From: Nosema muscidifuracis
Taxonomy: Eukaryota > Microsporidia > Nosematidae
Direction of reading: 5' to 3'
DNA: 64,000 bases
Assembly (NCBI GenBank): GCA_028335825.1
Contig: JAIOKI010000014.1
Coordinates: 186,001-250,000 of the forward strand
Position 1 is the stretch's first letter, and each line of letters begins with the position of its first letter. The position numbers and the translations under genes were made by a program. The notes beneath the pieces are model-generated. The model ran no database searches. It saw only the letters and a list, made by a program, of their open reading frames with translations, and was not told the origin of the DNA. Positions 29,673-38,927 of this stretch are shown piece by piece.

Positions 29673-30356
29673 ATGTTTGACAAAACTGGCACTACAATTG
29701 TGGGAGTAAAATACGAAGGTGGTGTAGTAATATGTGCTGATACACGAAGTACTTCTGGTCCAATAGTAGCAGATAAGAATTGTAAAAAAGTACATTACAT
29801 TTCTGATAAAATATATGCATGTGGTGCTGGTACATATGCTGATGTAACACGAGTAACCAGAAAAGCTTCGAAAGAATTATCAATATTTAGTAAAAAATAT
29901 AACAGAACACCAAGAGTTGCACATTGTATAAGAACTTGTATTCTTCATCTACATCCTTACCAGGGTCATATATCAGCTGCACTTGTTGTAGGAGGAGTTG
30001 ATGATACAGGATCTCATTTATATGAAGTATATCCTCATGGGTCTTCAAATTCTGTATCTTATAGTGCTCTTGGCTCGGGAAGTCTTGCAGCTATTTCAAT
30101 ATTAGAAGGGGGATATAAAAAGATGAACAAAGAAGAAGCCATTAATCTTGCTTGTGATGCAGTTGAAGCAGGAATTCTTAATGATTTGTATAGTGGAAGT
30201 AACATAGACGTACTTGTTATAACTAAAGATGGAGCAGAAATGATGAGAAATTATAAAAAAGTTGGAGTAAGAAATGATATTCCAAAGTTGAGATATCCAC
30301 TTTCATCTGTTACGATTCTTAAAGAAGATATTTTCAAATATGTCGTTGAAAATTAA
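29673..30356 (+). CDS. PUP1: 20S proteasome subunit beta-2 (Pup1/PSMB7)
   Basis: 227 residues. The mature N-terminus would be Thr7 (Gly-Thr-Thr-Ile-Val-Gly), with the conserved Lys in Gly-Pro-Ile-Val-Ala-Asp-Lys-Asn-Cys and Gly-Ser-Gly-Ser-Leu-Ala-Ala matching beta-2. Tyr-Gln-Gly-His-Ile-Ser-Ala-Ala-Leu and Asn-Asp-Leu-Tyr-Ser-Gly-Ser-Asn are specific to this subunit. It provides the trypsin-like activity of the proteasome. The propeptide is only six residues, against about 29 in yeast, so the usual propeptide-assisted assembly is probably dispensable. ATG preceded by AACCCTTAA. Confidence 0.95.
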   Translation: MFDKTGTTIVGVKYEGGVVICADTRSTSGPIVADKNCKKVHYISDKIYACGAGTYADVTRVTRKASKELSIFSKKYNRTPRVAHCIRTCILHLHPYQGHISAALVVGGVDDTGSHLYEVYPHGSSNSVSYSALGSGSLAAISILEGGYKKMNKEEAINLACDAVEAGILNDLYSGSNIDVLVITKDGAEMMRNYKKVGVRNDIPKLRYPLSSVTILKEDIFKYVVEN

Positions 30357-30395
30357 ATTTGTTAAAAAAATGATTTTTTTTTATTAACCCCTAAA

Positions 30396-31316
30396 ATGTC
30401 TTTAGATAAAATAAAAAAACAAGTCGAATTTTATTTCAGTGATGCAAATTTTAGAGTGGATGCTTTTATGAAACAACAATCTTTACTAAATAACGGATAT
30501 ATTCCTATTGATACAATATTAACTTTTAAAAAGATGAAAGATTTGCAAGCAACTAAAGAATCTGTAAAGGAATCTTTAGCAGATAGTAAGATAGTTGAAT
30601 TAAAAGACGATTTTCTTAAAAAGATAGAAACAGAAGAATTTAAAAATTATGTTTGTGATACTGATATTGACAGTAAATGTGTTTACATTTCAGGATTTGA
30701 TACTGAAAGTTCGTTAGAACAAGTAGAAGAAATAATTAAAAAATTTATGAATCCTTTGTTAATACGAATGAGAAGAGAAAAAAACAAAAAATTTAGTGGA
30801 TCAATTTTTGTTGAATTATCTTCCAAAGAAGAAGTTGAGAAAGTTGTTAGCTTAAAAATACCTTCTAATGTTAAAGAAGAAAATATTGAAAAAGACGAAC
30901 AAATTAAAAGACAAAAAAATGAAAATGAAGGATTTTTGACTATTTTGTCTAAGAAAGATTTCTTAGTACAGAAAGAAAAGATTTCAGAAGATAAAAATCT
31001 TAATTTAGCCAAACAGGCATTGAAAGATGATTTTATGGGAAAACTTTTTAAATATGATGCCAATAAAGAATTAGAAATACAAGAAATAAAGAAGATTATT
31101 AAAGACGTTGCATTTGTAGATCAGAAAGAGAAAGTTATAAGATTAAAATTTAGCAAAGATTTTTCCGATAAAGAATTTGAACAAGAAAATGTAAAAATTA
31201 AGATTGTCAAACTAAATAAAGAAGAAGTTGAAGAATATTGCAGTAAAATACCAGTTAGACCTAGAAATACTAAGAAGAATTTTAAGAAAGAAAACAAAAA
31301 AAATAATAAAAAGTAA
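30396..31316 (+). CDS. LHP1: La protein (Lhp1/SSB)
   Basis: 306 residues. The La motif fills residues 1-85: Gln-Val-Glu-Phe-Tyr-Phe-Ser-Asp-Ala-Asn-Phe, then Asn-Gly-Tyr-Ile-Pro-Ile-Asp-Thr-Ile. An RRM follows (about 90-160) with Val-Tyr-Ile-Ser-Gly-Phe as RNP2-like strand and Gly-Ser-Ile-Phe-Val-Glu-Leu as RNP1-like. A second degenerate RRM or xRRM may lie at about 225-285, and the tail is Lys/Asn-rich and basic. La binds the 3' UUU-OH of new pol III transcripts, relevant to the tRNA and 5S genes nearby. ATG preceded by AACCCCTAAA. It follows PUP1 by 39 bases. Confidence 0.93.
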   Translation: MSLDKIKKQVEFYFSDANFRVDAFMKQQSLLNNGYIPIDTILTFKKMKDLQATKESVKESLADSKIVELKDDFLKKIETEEFKNYVCDTDIDSKCVYISGFDTESSLEQVEEIIKKFMNPLLIRMRREKNKKFSGSIFVELSSKEEVEKVVSLKIPSNVKEENIEKDEQIKRQKNENEGFLTILSKKDFLVQKEKISEDKNLNLAKQALKDDFMGKLFKYDANKELEIQEIKKIIKDVAFVDQKEKVIRLKFSKDFSDKEFEQENVKIKIVKLNKEEVEEYCSKIPVRPRNTKKNFKKENKKNNKK

Positions 31317-31598
31317 TTTAATATGTTTTTTTAATATAATTTTTTTAATTTAATATATTTTATGAATTTAAATTTAATATAATTTATTAATTTAGTTTAA
31401 TATAAATATTTTAATATGTCAATTTAATGTTAATATAATTTTTTTTTAATATAATATGTCAATTAAAGTTAATATATTTTTTTTTAATTTAATATGTTTT
31501 ATTAAGTTTAATATAAATATTTTAATATATTTTTTTTAATTTAATATGTTTTATTAAATTTAATATAAATATTTTAATATATTTTTTTAAGAAATTTA
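31317..31598. repeat. A+T-rich repeats between convergent genes
   Basis: Multiple copies of TTTAATATAAATATTTTAATAT and TTTTTTAATTTAATATG-type units between La and the DeSI gene. No coding content. Confidence 0.6.
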
Positions 31599-32048
31599 TT
31601 ATTTGTTACTTTGATTAGGTCCATTAAAAAACATACCCATCATTTTTGAAACTATTTCTGATTCTAAAGCCGCTTCATGAACTTCCATAATATAAGTAGG
31701 GACTTTTTTATCAACTAAAAATGATGTACAAGTATTCGTAAAATGATTACAATTATTTCGTAACAAATCGTACGAATTCAATCCAAACTGATCTTGTAAA
31801 GTAAGCAAAAATAGTTCAAATTCTTCTTCAGAAACATTAGTAATTCCCATATCGTGTATAGTATGAGGAATTCCATGTATTGTACTTCCTGGAACAGCTT
31901 TTATTATTTGATTATCAAAAAATATTTCTTTACCGTATACTTCTATAGATGTGTGCCATATCCCTTTAAAGTTTTTATTAAGTACACTGTTTAGCATATC
32001 AAGAGCTTGTTTATTTCCTATAGTGTATACACGAAGAATAACTTTCAT
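31599..32048 (-). CDS. DeSI/PPPDE-family cysteine isopeptidase
   Basis: 149 residues, a single PPPDE domain. The catalytic pair is visible: His32 in Gly-Ile-Trp-His-Thr-Ser-Ile-Glu-Val and Cys100 in Asn-Asn-Cys-Asn-His-Phe. The intervening Phe-Phe-Asp segment, Pro-Gly-Ser-Thr and the C-terminal Val-Pro-Thr-Tyr-Ile match human DESI1. DeSI enzymes remove SUMO, and by some reports ubiquitin or palmitate, from proteins in cytosol or nucleus. Relevant here because three SP-RING-like proteins are encoded 6-11 kb away. ATG preceded by CACCCCTTAT. Confidence 0.92.
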   Translation of the reverse strand: MKVILRVYTIGNKQALDMLNSVLNKNFKGIWHTSIEVYGKEIFFDNQIIKAVPGSTIHGIPHTIHDMGITNVSEEEFELFLLTLQDQFGLNSYDLLRNNCNHFTNTCTSFLVDKKVPTYIMEVHEAALESEIVSKMMGMFFNGPNQSNK

Positions 32049-32140
32049 ATAAGGGGTGATTTTTTAAATAATTATTATAAAATAAGTTGTGTACGAATAG
32101 CTATAAAATAAACAAATTTAATTAATACTCTAAAATATTT

Positions 32141-32764
32141 TCAATCTTTCTTTATGTTCTTCTTTCTTCGTGTATTCATAGTATTACAATTATAGCACAC
32201 ATATTCTTCTAAATCATCATCAGGATAAATCATTCCATTATGGAAATGACATTCTTTACAAATCAGTGCATACATTTTAGATGGATCATCTCCTAGGACT
32301 AAGTCAGTAACAGTATCTACAACATTCTTCTTCTTCTGAGTAATTCTACTAAAAGAAGTATTTCTTAAATTAGAATCTTCATATTTATCTAATAATTCTA
32401 CTGTCTGTATGTAATCATCTTCAGTTTTTAGTATATCAATTAGTTCTTTCTGTTTGTCTCTCATATTTTCTAAATCTAAACATACTTTTTCAAGTTTCCA
32501 GTTGTAATATAAAGAAACAAGAAATTTCAAACAAAATGTAAAAATACAAGGTAAAATACTAAAAATAATTAAACTTTGATGATCTAAGTATGCATATAAT
32601 ATAGAAATTATAAATAGAATAGAACAAAGTGAATAAACTCTGTATGTGGATCTAGATTGAAGTTTTATAATATTCTTCTTATTAATTTCTGATTTAGTTA
32701 TTGACTTATCTAATATTTTAAGAATTTCTCGAGTAGATTTCTTTTTGGACACTACATTTCCCAT
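32141..32764 (-). CDS. LNP1: Lunapark, ER three-way junction protein
   Basis: 207 residues. Met-Gly-Asn at the start allows N-myristoylation, as in Lunapark. Two membrane helices lie at about residues 45-62 and 66-88, then a coiled coil (about 95-130), and a C-terminal zinc ribbon: Cys-Lys-Glu-Cys near 169 and Cys-Tyr-Asn-Cys near 193. That order is diagnostic. Lunapark stabilises three-way junctions of the tubular ER against atlastin/Sey1 activity. ATG preceded by TACCCCTCT. Head-to-head with the RAD18-like gene across 376 bases of repeats. Confidence 0.9.
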   Translation of the reverse strand: MGNVVSKKKSTREILKILDKSITKSEINKKNIIKLQSRSTYRVYSLCSILFIISILYAYLDHQSLIIFSILPCIFTFCLKFLVSLYYNWKLEKVCLDLENMRDKQKELIDILKTEDDYIQTVELLDKYEDSNLRNTSFSRITQKKKNVVDTVTDLVLGDDPSKMYALICKECHFHNGMIYPDDDLEEYVCYNCNTMNTRRKKNIKKD

Positions 32765-33140
32765 AGAGGGGTAAAAATTGAAAAAAATCTTTAAAAAAAT
32801 ACTTAGAAAATATTATTTATAAAAAATAGCTATAAATATACTTAAAAAATAGTTATTTATAAAAATAGTTAATATAATAAAATACTTAGTTATAAATATT
32901 CTTAAAAAATACTTAGTTATAAAATTAATAAAAAAATACTTATTTATAAAAATATTTACCTACTAATATAGTTAATACAATAAAATACTTAGTTATAAAA
33001 TTAATAAAAAAATATTTATTTATAAAAATAGTTAATATAATAAAAAATATTTACTTACAAATTAAATTAATAATAAAATACTTAGTTATAAAAATTTTTA
33101 ATATAACTTAAATATTTAATATATCTATCACCCCCATATT
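32765..33140. repeat. Repeats in a bidirectional promoter gap
   Basis: Many degenerate copies of AAAATACTTAGTTATAAAAAT. It ends with the CACCCCCATATT start element of the RAD18-like gene. Confidence 0.65.
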
Positions 33141-33638
33141 ATGTCAGATATATGTTTAATCTGCAAATGTTCATATTCCATACCACATTGGCTTCCTTGT
33201 GAACACACCTTCTGTTTTCTTTGTATACGTAGACATATCGAAAAAAGAAATTTTTGTCCGGAATGTTTAAGTTCTCCTTATTCTTCTATAGACCTCCGTA
33301 CAAATATCAAACAATTTAATAAAATAAGTAAAATTCCAATCATTATAAATTTAAATGAACAGAATTTGAAGAAGGAATTGAAAAAACATAGAGTAGATAT
33401 ACGAGGTAATAAGAATATTCTCGATCATAGATATAGAGAATTAAGTATTAATGTAGATAATGAGAGGTACAAAGATATACCAAGAAATATGGATACAATA
33501 GCAAGACAATTAAATTATGCTGAAATACAAAATAAACAAATAAAAAAAGATATAGAAAGAGATATTGAGAAAGCTAAGATGAAGCTGAAAGAAATCAAAC
33601 AAGATTTTTTAAAGAATTTAAAGTTTTATGATACATAA
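33141..33638 (+). CDS. RAD18: Rad18-like RING E3 ligase (shortened)
   Basis: 165 residues. A complete C3HC4 RING spans residues 5-42: Cys-Leu-Ile-Cys, Cys-Glu-His-Thr-Phe-Cys, Cys-Ile-Arg, Cys-Pro-Glu-Cys. Near residue 75 a SAP domain follows, with Leu-Lys-Lys-Glu-Leu-Lys-Lys-His, Gly-Asn-Lys and His-Arg-Tyr-Arg-Glu-Leu, matching the Rad18 SAP box and its Arg-His-x-Glu continuation. The C-terminus is a basic helix. The UBZ finger of full-length Rad18 is missing, so it is about a third of the yeast length. Rad18 with Rad6 mono-ubiquitinates PCNA for lesion bypass. RING plus SAP order supports the call. ATG preceded by CACCCCCATATT. Confidence 0.75.
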   Translation: MSDICLICKCSYSIPHWLPCEHTFCFLCIRRHIEKRNFCPECLSSPYSSIDLRTNIKQFNKISKIPIIINLNEQNLKKELKKHRVDIRGNKNILDHRYRELSINVDNERYKDIPRNMDTIARQLNYAEIQNKQIKKDIERDIEKAKMKLKEIKQDFLKNLKFYDT

Positions 33639-33685
33639 AAATATTTTAGAATATTTTATTATGAAATATCACTATTAAATTATTT

Positions 33686-35101
33686 TTACACTCTACACTG
33701 ATATTCAAGTTTTTTTACTAGATTTTCATATTTCTTTTCTAACCCTATTTTTTCTCTTTTTATTTCTTTAATTTCTTTGCTTTTTTTTTCAAGATAAATT
33801 TTACAATTCTCTAAATCATATTTTGCATTTTTAAATTCTTCTGTTATTTTCTTTACTATTTCCATAACCTTATCATTTTTATTAAATTTATTCATATCAT
33901 GTATTTCTCTTCTTAATACTTCTATTCTGTCTTTCATTTTATAATATAAGGTCTTGAATAAATTTACAACATTATTGAAGTTATGATTTTTTATATTTAT
34001 ATTTTTCAGAAAATCTTCATTTTCTTTTGTCAGGTATAATTTTCTAACTTTATTCGTAATTGAATCAATAATTTCTTTGTATTTATTTAGCTCACTGCAC
34101 ATTTCTTTATACAAATATCCATCATCTTTACTCATTTTGTATTTCATTGCTCTCTTTTCATTTAAATTAATTTCTAATTTCTTATTTAATATTTCAATAT
34201 CATTTTTTAAATTTTCATTTTCCATTGCTAATTTTTGTTTTTCCCTTGTCTCTTTATTAAAATTTCTTTGTAATTCTTTATAATATACATCTGATTCTTT
34301 TAATGCTTCCATATCACAAGAAAATGACTTAATTTTCCTTTCATAATTTTTACATTCTTCATCTGCTAATTGTAATCTTCTTTCATAATCATTTTTAAGA
34401 TTTAATAAATTATTTCGTTCTTCAAATATTATTTTATACTGAGATTGTAAATGACTATTTTCATTTAAAAGTCTTTCACCCTCTGCAAAATAAGTTATTT
34501 TTTCATTCTTAAAATTATTAATTTCATTTTGTAATATGTTTATATTATTATTTAAGTTATTAATTTCTCCTCTTAAAGAATTATTTTCATTTCTAAGGTT
34601 ATTAATTTCATTTTTTTCTTCTCTTAAAGAATTATTTTCATTTCTAAGTTTAATAATTTCATTTTGATTTTCTTTACACATTTTATGTTCTTGAAATATA
34701 CTCTCATATTTATTTTTCATATTTTCAATGTGACTAATTAATCTTTGATTTTCTTCTTCAATATTTGTTAGTCTTCCTTCACAATCTTTTTTCTGTTCAT
34801 TAAAATCTTTAATTAATTTTTCTTTATCAGAGTTACTAGATCTAATAATTTCTTTCATATGATCTATCTGTTTATGTAAATTTTTATTTTCATTCTCTAG
34901 GATATCTATTGAAGTCTTGGAATCATAAAGTAATTTCTGAATATCATCATCAACAGATGATACTGGATTAGTTTTATAATAAGAAAGCTGGTGTTTAATT
35001 TCAAAGTTCTCATTTTGTAGCTTTGCTATTTCATTTTCATAATCTTGTACTGTTTTAAGTTGTGTCATTGGATTAAACTGAAGTGAAAATGAATTTTCCA
35101 T
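33686..35101 (-). CDS. Long coiled-coil protein with CM1-like motif, probable spindle-pole component
   Basis: 471 residues, almost entirely coiled coil (Asn/Glu/Lys-rich heptads from about residue 45 to the end). The segment near residues 14-45, Lys-Thr-Val-Gln-Asp-Tyr-Glu-Asn-Glu-Ile-x-x-Leu-x-x-Glu-Asn-Phe-Glu-Ile-Lys, resembles centrosomin motif 1. That motif is the gamma-tubulin-ring-complex binding element of Cnn, Pcp1/Spc110 and Mto1. Such a protein would tether gamma-tubulin at the nuclear-envelope spindle plaque of microsporidia. No globular C-terminal domain or calmodulin site was recognised. ATG preceded by ATCCCATATAAAAA. Confidence 0.6.
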   Translation of the reverse strand: MENSFSLQFNPMTQLKTVQDYENEIAKLQNENFEIKHQLSYYKTNPVSSVDDDIQKLLYDSKTSIDILENENKNLHKQIDHMKEIIRSSNSDKEKLIKDFNEQKKDCEGRLTNIEEENQRLISHIENMKNKYESIFQEHKMCKENQNEIIKLRNENNSLREEKNEINNLRNENNSLRGEINNLNNNINILQNEINNFKNEKITYFAEGERLLNENSHLQSQYKIIFEERNNLLNLKNDYERRLQLADEECKNYERKIKSFSCDMEALKESDVYYKELQRNFNKETREKQKLAMENENLKNDIEILNKKLEINLNEKRAMKYKMSKDDGYLYKEMCSELNKYKEIIDSITNKVRKLYLTKENEDFLKNINIKNHNFNNVVNLFKTLYYKMKDRIEVLRREIHDMNKFNKNDKVMEIVKKITEEFKNAKYDLENCKIYLEKKSKEIKEIKREKIGLEKKYENLVKKLEYQCRV

Positions 35102-35182
35102 TTTTTATATGGGATAAAATATTTAAAAACCTTAACCTTTTACAGAAATATACAAACAAAAAAACCCTTTTTAGATATATTT

Positions 35183-35536
35183 TTATGATGAATCTTTATC
35201 AATGATATTATCATTAAGAAATGATAAATACTTCTTAGTATTGGCTTCTTCGCATAATTCTCTTTTTATATTCTCCTCTTCTTCTTTATTAATTTGATCT
35301 GTAGAAAACCATTTTTTTTTATTATTTATTTTATTCATTCCTCTTCTTTTATATTTCATGCAAAATAAAAAAAAAATAAAAATATTTATAGAAATTAAAA
35401 TTGGATATAACAAAGAAATATGATTTATTAGCCAACGTTTAGTAAATGTTTAAAAAAAATAAGGCCTAGAATTATTTATTTTGATAAAATATATAGGTTT
35501 TTTAAATAAATTCCAAAGCCATCCATCAATTGTCAT
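35183..35536 (-). pseudogene. Small membrane-protein gene with an in-frame stop, or two unrelated ORFs
   Basis: The 3' part (35183-35449) is open with no ATG near its start. It encodes Thr-Lys-Arg-Trp-Leu-Ile, a membrane helix, then a basic and an acidic tail. In the same frame upstream, an ATG at 35536 opens 28 codons rich in Trp, Phe and Pro (Gly-Trp-Leu-Trp-Asn-Leu-Phe-Lys-Lys-Pro). These are interrupted by TAA at 35450-35452, next to a run of eight T. Together they look like one membrane protein of about 116 residues. No C-rich start element precedes either part. Possible explanations are a sequence error, a young pseudogene, or translation only of an internal ATG giving about 57 residues. 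Family not recognised. Confidence 0.35.
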
Positions 35537-37241
35537 TTCATATATAAAAGATATTTAATATGTTTAAAATAAGTAAATTTATTTTCTTTGATGATTCACA
35601 AGTATCTAAAATAATCAAGAATAAAAAATATTGAATATAATTTTAAGTTTGATACTTGCATTAAAAACATCAAATTTTATTACTTATCTTTTTTCAATAA
35701 TGAACTATAATAATTAATAAATTATCTATTTATTCAGTAGGTAATTTATCTTATTTATTCTTAAAAATGTTCTTAATTAATTAAATATTTTTATTATAAT
35801 CCTGATACATTGAACTGAGAAATGAGCTTGAAAACGAAAAAAGTTCGTTATGTTTTTGATTTGTATATTATAAATGGACTAGAAAATTTTCTTACTCAAG
35901 ATTTCTTGATTGAAATTAATATTGGGATAATATTTAAATTAATTAAAGATTATTACTTTATGAAGTCTTTCTTGATTATATCAAAGCAAAATAAAAAATG
36001 AGAGATTTTGAAAATTAAGATCTTGTCAATAAAACTAGATTATTAATTAATTCTTATTATTCGTAAAAAGGGACTTTATTTTTTGTACAATACTGGATTT
36101 ATTTGTAGTTTCTTGTTTATAGAAATTTCTTATGAAAAATACATTATATTTATAAAAGTTCTATTATAAGTTGAGTATTCTGTAAGGCTAGTCATGATAT
36201 TTAAAAAGATTAAAGACTCATAATAAACTAAATTGAGACAATTATAAATTTGTAACTTTTATTCATCAATTTAATTAAATGTCTTAATTTATTATATAAA
36301 ATACTTTTTTAAGACTATCAAATAGTTTTTAAAAAAATATCTTTATTAATTAGATCATGATTTTGGTTTGTGATTTTTCTAAGGTCTCTACTATTAATAA
36401 ATATATCATCTTCTTAATGTATCTTGTAGTAGAAACAAAAACAAAATAATAAATTTAATATTTTAATATGAGTATTAAAAATTATTTATCAAAATGCAGT
36501 TAATATTTAAATTAATAATATATTATTTATTTTTACAATTTATTTAAATAAATAGATTAAAATTATATATTTAGACTGATAGTATGTTATTCTTTTATAA
36601 AAAATCAGGCTATTTATTTATCAAATAAAGAGTTTTCTACTTGTAGATAATAGTTTGTTTTTATAAGAAATAAACTAATAAGTGTTATTCTTATACATAA
36701 AATAGTACCTTATATAATAGCATATTGAGATTTAATTTTAGAATTACTTTGGTAAAAGTTTTATAATTAATTGTAAGGAGAAAGTATATTTATTGGTAAA
36801 TAGTAGATATAAAGAGATTTAATAACTTATAATGCTAAATTAAAAAAATATATTAAATCTAAATAATTCCTTATTTTTTATAAAATTTTAGTAAAAATAT
36901 ATGAAGAATTATATAAATAAAATTTATGACTAACATTTTAACTTTTCCACTGGAATAATTTTAAATTATCGTGAATAATATCATTAAATCCTAAGATTTT
37001 GTTAAGAAAATTGAAATTAATTTATAAAAATAAGAGTTTTCTTCATGTTATAGCAATTAGTAAAAATCAGTAATTTGAGATTTATTTTTTTGAGTCAAGA
37101 AAAATAAATCAGGCTTATAAATAAGCTTAGAATATGAATAAGTATATTTGTTACCTGATATTAATTTTACAAAGAAGAAATTAAATTTAAAAATTAAATA
37201 GTAATTGATAAAATAATTATTTTTATCTAGATATAATTTAA
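35537..37241. other. Intergenic, 1.7 kb; no gene seen
   Basis: A+T-rich, no start elements and no surviving reading frame. No clear repeats. Confidence 0.5.
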
Positions 37242-38591
37242 TTAAAAATCTACTTCATAAATATCAGCTTCAAAATATTTTTCGACTGTCGTTTCCTTAT
37301 TGCAAATATGACATTTAAATTTTAAATCATATAAATATTCATCTAATAATTCTTTTCCTACGAAATGTCCACATGATGTTCTAAGACATTTACTTGAAAT
37401 AGGGCTCTTATTTTCTATAGGAGCAAAACTATAAGTTATTAGATCAACTATAGTAGTAAATTCGTGTAATTTATCTTCTTTGATATTTTGTTCTATTATT
37501 TTATTCATTTCTTCAGTTGAATCATTATGATTTTTAAGTATACTTAAGATTAAATCTGTTGAATATTCTTCTCCTATATTCAAAAGTGTTATACTGGAAT
37601 TTTTGTCGTCAATTTTTGTAATCTTAAAGAGAATATCAATTTCAAATATAACACAATAATAATGAAATAGTTCTATCAAAATATTTATGTATCTATTTTC
37701 CGACGATATTTCTCTATTTTCATATTCTATTAATAAGGTGTTGTAATAAGTTGGTAATAATTTAGTTAAATTTTTTGAAAACTCTGTAAAAACAAAAATT
37801 TGATCATCTTTGTAAGTTGGAAACATTAACTTAAGAATTGAGCTAGAGAATCTAGAATATCCATTTCCTTTTCGACCTGCTATCATATAAGCATGTTTTT
37901 CTTTAGAAGAAATCGACATAAATATGTGATCTACGAAATTACTAGCAGGATAATATTGAAAAATATTGTATGAAAAACTCTTTGATAGATTATTCTCTAC
38001 TCTTTCTAAAGATACAGCTAAATTTAACATTTCAACAATTAGTATTCTATCTATAAACTCCGCTGTGAATATCAATTTATTAATTGTGGGATCATTACTT
38101 TCTAAAAAATAATCAAGGATTACATTTATCGCTTGAATATTTATTGGATATTTAATATTGACAGGCATTTTTAACATTAAGAAATCGTTATGATTTTTAC
38201 TTAAGCGTTCGTAATAATTCAAATTATATTTTGATATCTCAGTAAGTCTGGTTAAAAAATTTGACAATAATGTAAATCTATAATACATTATATTGTATTC
38301 TTCGCTAGTATCATAATTTTTTATCATCAAATCTTTAAGTGGACTTTTTTCTTTATCTGTGATGATTTTGTAAGTTTCTTCTAAAGTGTCAAATAAAAAA
38401 TTTATCTTACGATCTACATACTTATCTTTTACGAATAACTTTTTAAACAATTTTCTGTTAATTAATTTATTTCTAGATTCTAATACATTTTTGATGTTTA
38501 TAAAAATGCATGAATCTGAATAATCATCTATATTGATACTATCAACACATATAACAGTTGCAAATAGTGATAAAAGATGAGATATTTCCAT
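37242..38591 (-). CDS. Secreted SP-RING-like protein, tandem family member 1
   Basis: 449 residues. The N-terminus (1-18, Ile-Ser-His-Leu-Leu-Ser-Leu-Phe-Ala-Thr-Val) is a signal peptide. About 350 helical residues follow, with no known domain. The last 50 residues hold Cys-Leu-Arg-x-Ser-Cys-Gly-His-Phe and, 17 residues after the His, Cys-His-Ile-Cys-Asn-Lys. Cys-x-His plus Cys-x2-Cys is the four-ligand zinc site of SP-RINGs (Siz/PIAS/Nse2). The hydrophobic lead (Val-Asp-Leu-Ile-Thr-Tyr-Ser-Phe) also fits, and the other ligand pair of a normal RING is missing. Siz/PIAS proteins are SUMO ligases. A signal peptide with such a domain suggests export, possibly into the host cell; that is inference. 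ATG preceded by GACCCCTT. Confidence 0.8.
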   Translation of the reverse strand: MEISHLLSLFATVICVDSINIDDYSDSCIFINIKNVLESRNKLINRKLFKKLFVKDKYVDRKINFLFDTLEETYKIITDKEKSPLKDLMIKNYDTSEEYNIMYYRFTLLSNFLTRLTEISKYNLNYYERLSKNHNDFLMLKMPVNIKYPINIQAINVILDYFLESNDPTINKLIFTAEFIDRILIVEMLNLAVSLERVENNLSKSFSYNIFQYYPASNFVDHIFMSISSKEKHAYMIAGRKGNGYSRFSSSILKLMFPTYKDDQIFVFTEFSKNLTKLLPTYYNTLLIEYENREISSENRYINILIELFHYYCVIFEIDILFKITKIDDKNSSITLLNIGEEYSTDLILSILKNHNDSTEEMNKIIEQNIKEDKLHEFTTIVDLITYSFAPIENKSPISSKCLRTSCGHFVGKELLDEYLYDLKFKCHICNKETTVEKYFEADIYEVDF

Positions 38592-38927
38592 AAGGGGTCA
38601 ACAAAATCAGTTTTGATTTAATTTTTAATAAAAATATGATTTTTTTAGAATATTTAAAAAATGACCTCATCTCGAAAATATAACTAAAAAATAAATTTAA
38701 TTTCTTTTAGAACTATTAATCATTTTGACTCATCATTAAATTTTAATGTAATACACGTATTTTTGAATAATTCACTACGTTCTAGATTTCTTAAAAGTTT
38801 TTAAAAAAATAACTTTGTATTAAAAGTGAATAAGGATCAATCATAAGTATGTTTCGTTTACATAATTTTTTTAACAAATATTTTAATTATGAATCAAATT
38901 TGTAATTTTTTGTTCAAAATAATTTAT
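38592..38927. other. Spacer between tandem paralogues
   Basis: 336 bases, A+T-rich, no ORF. Holds only the start element of the upstream member. Confidence 0.5.
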
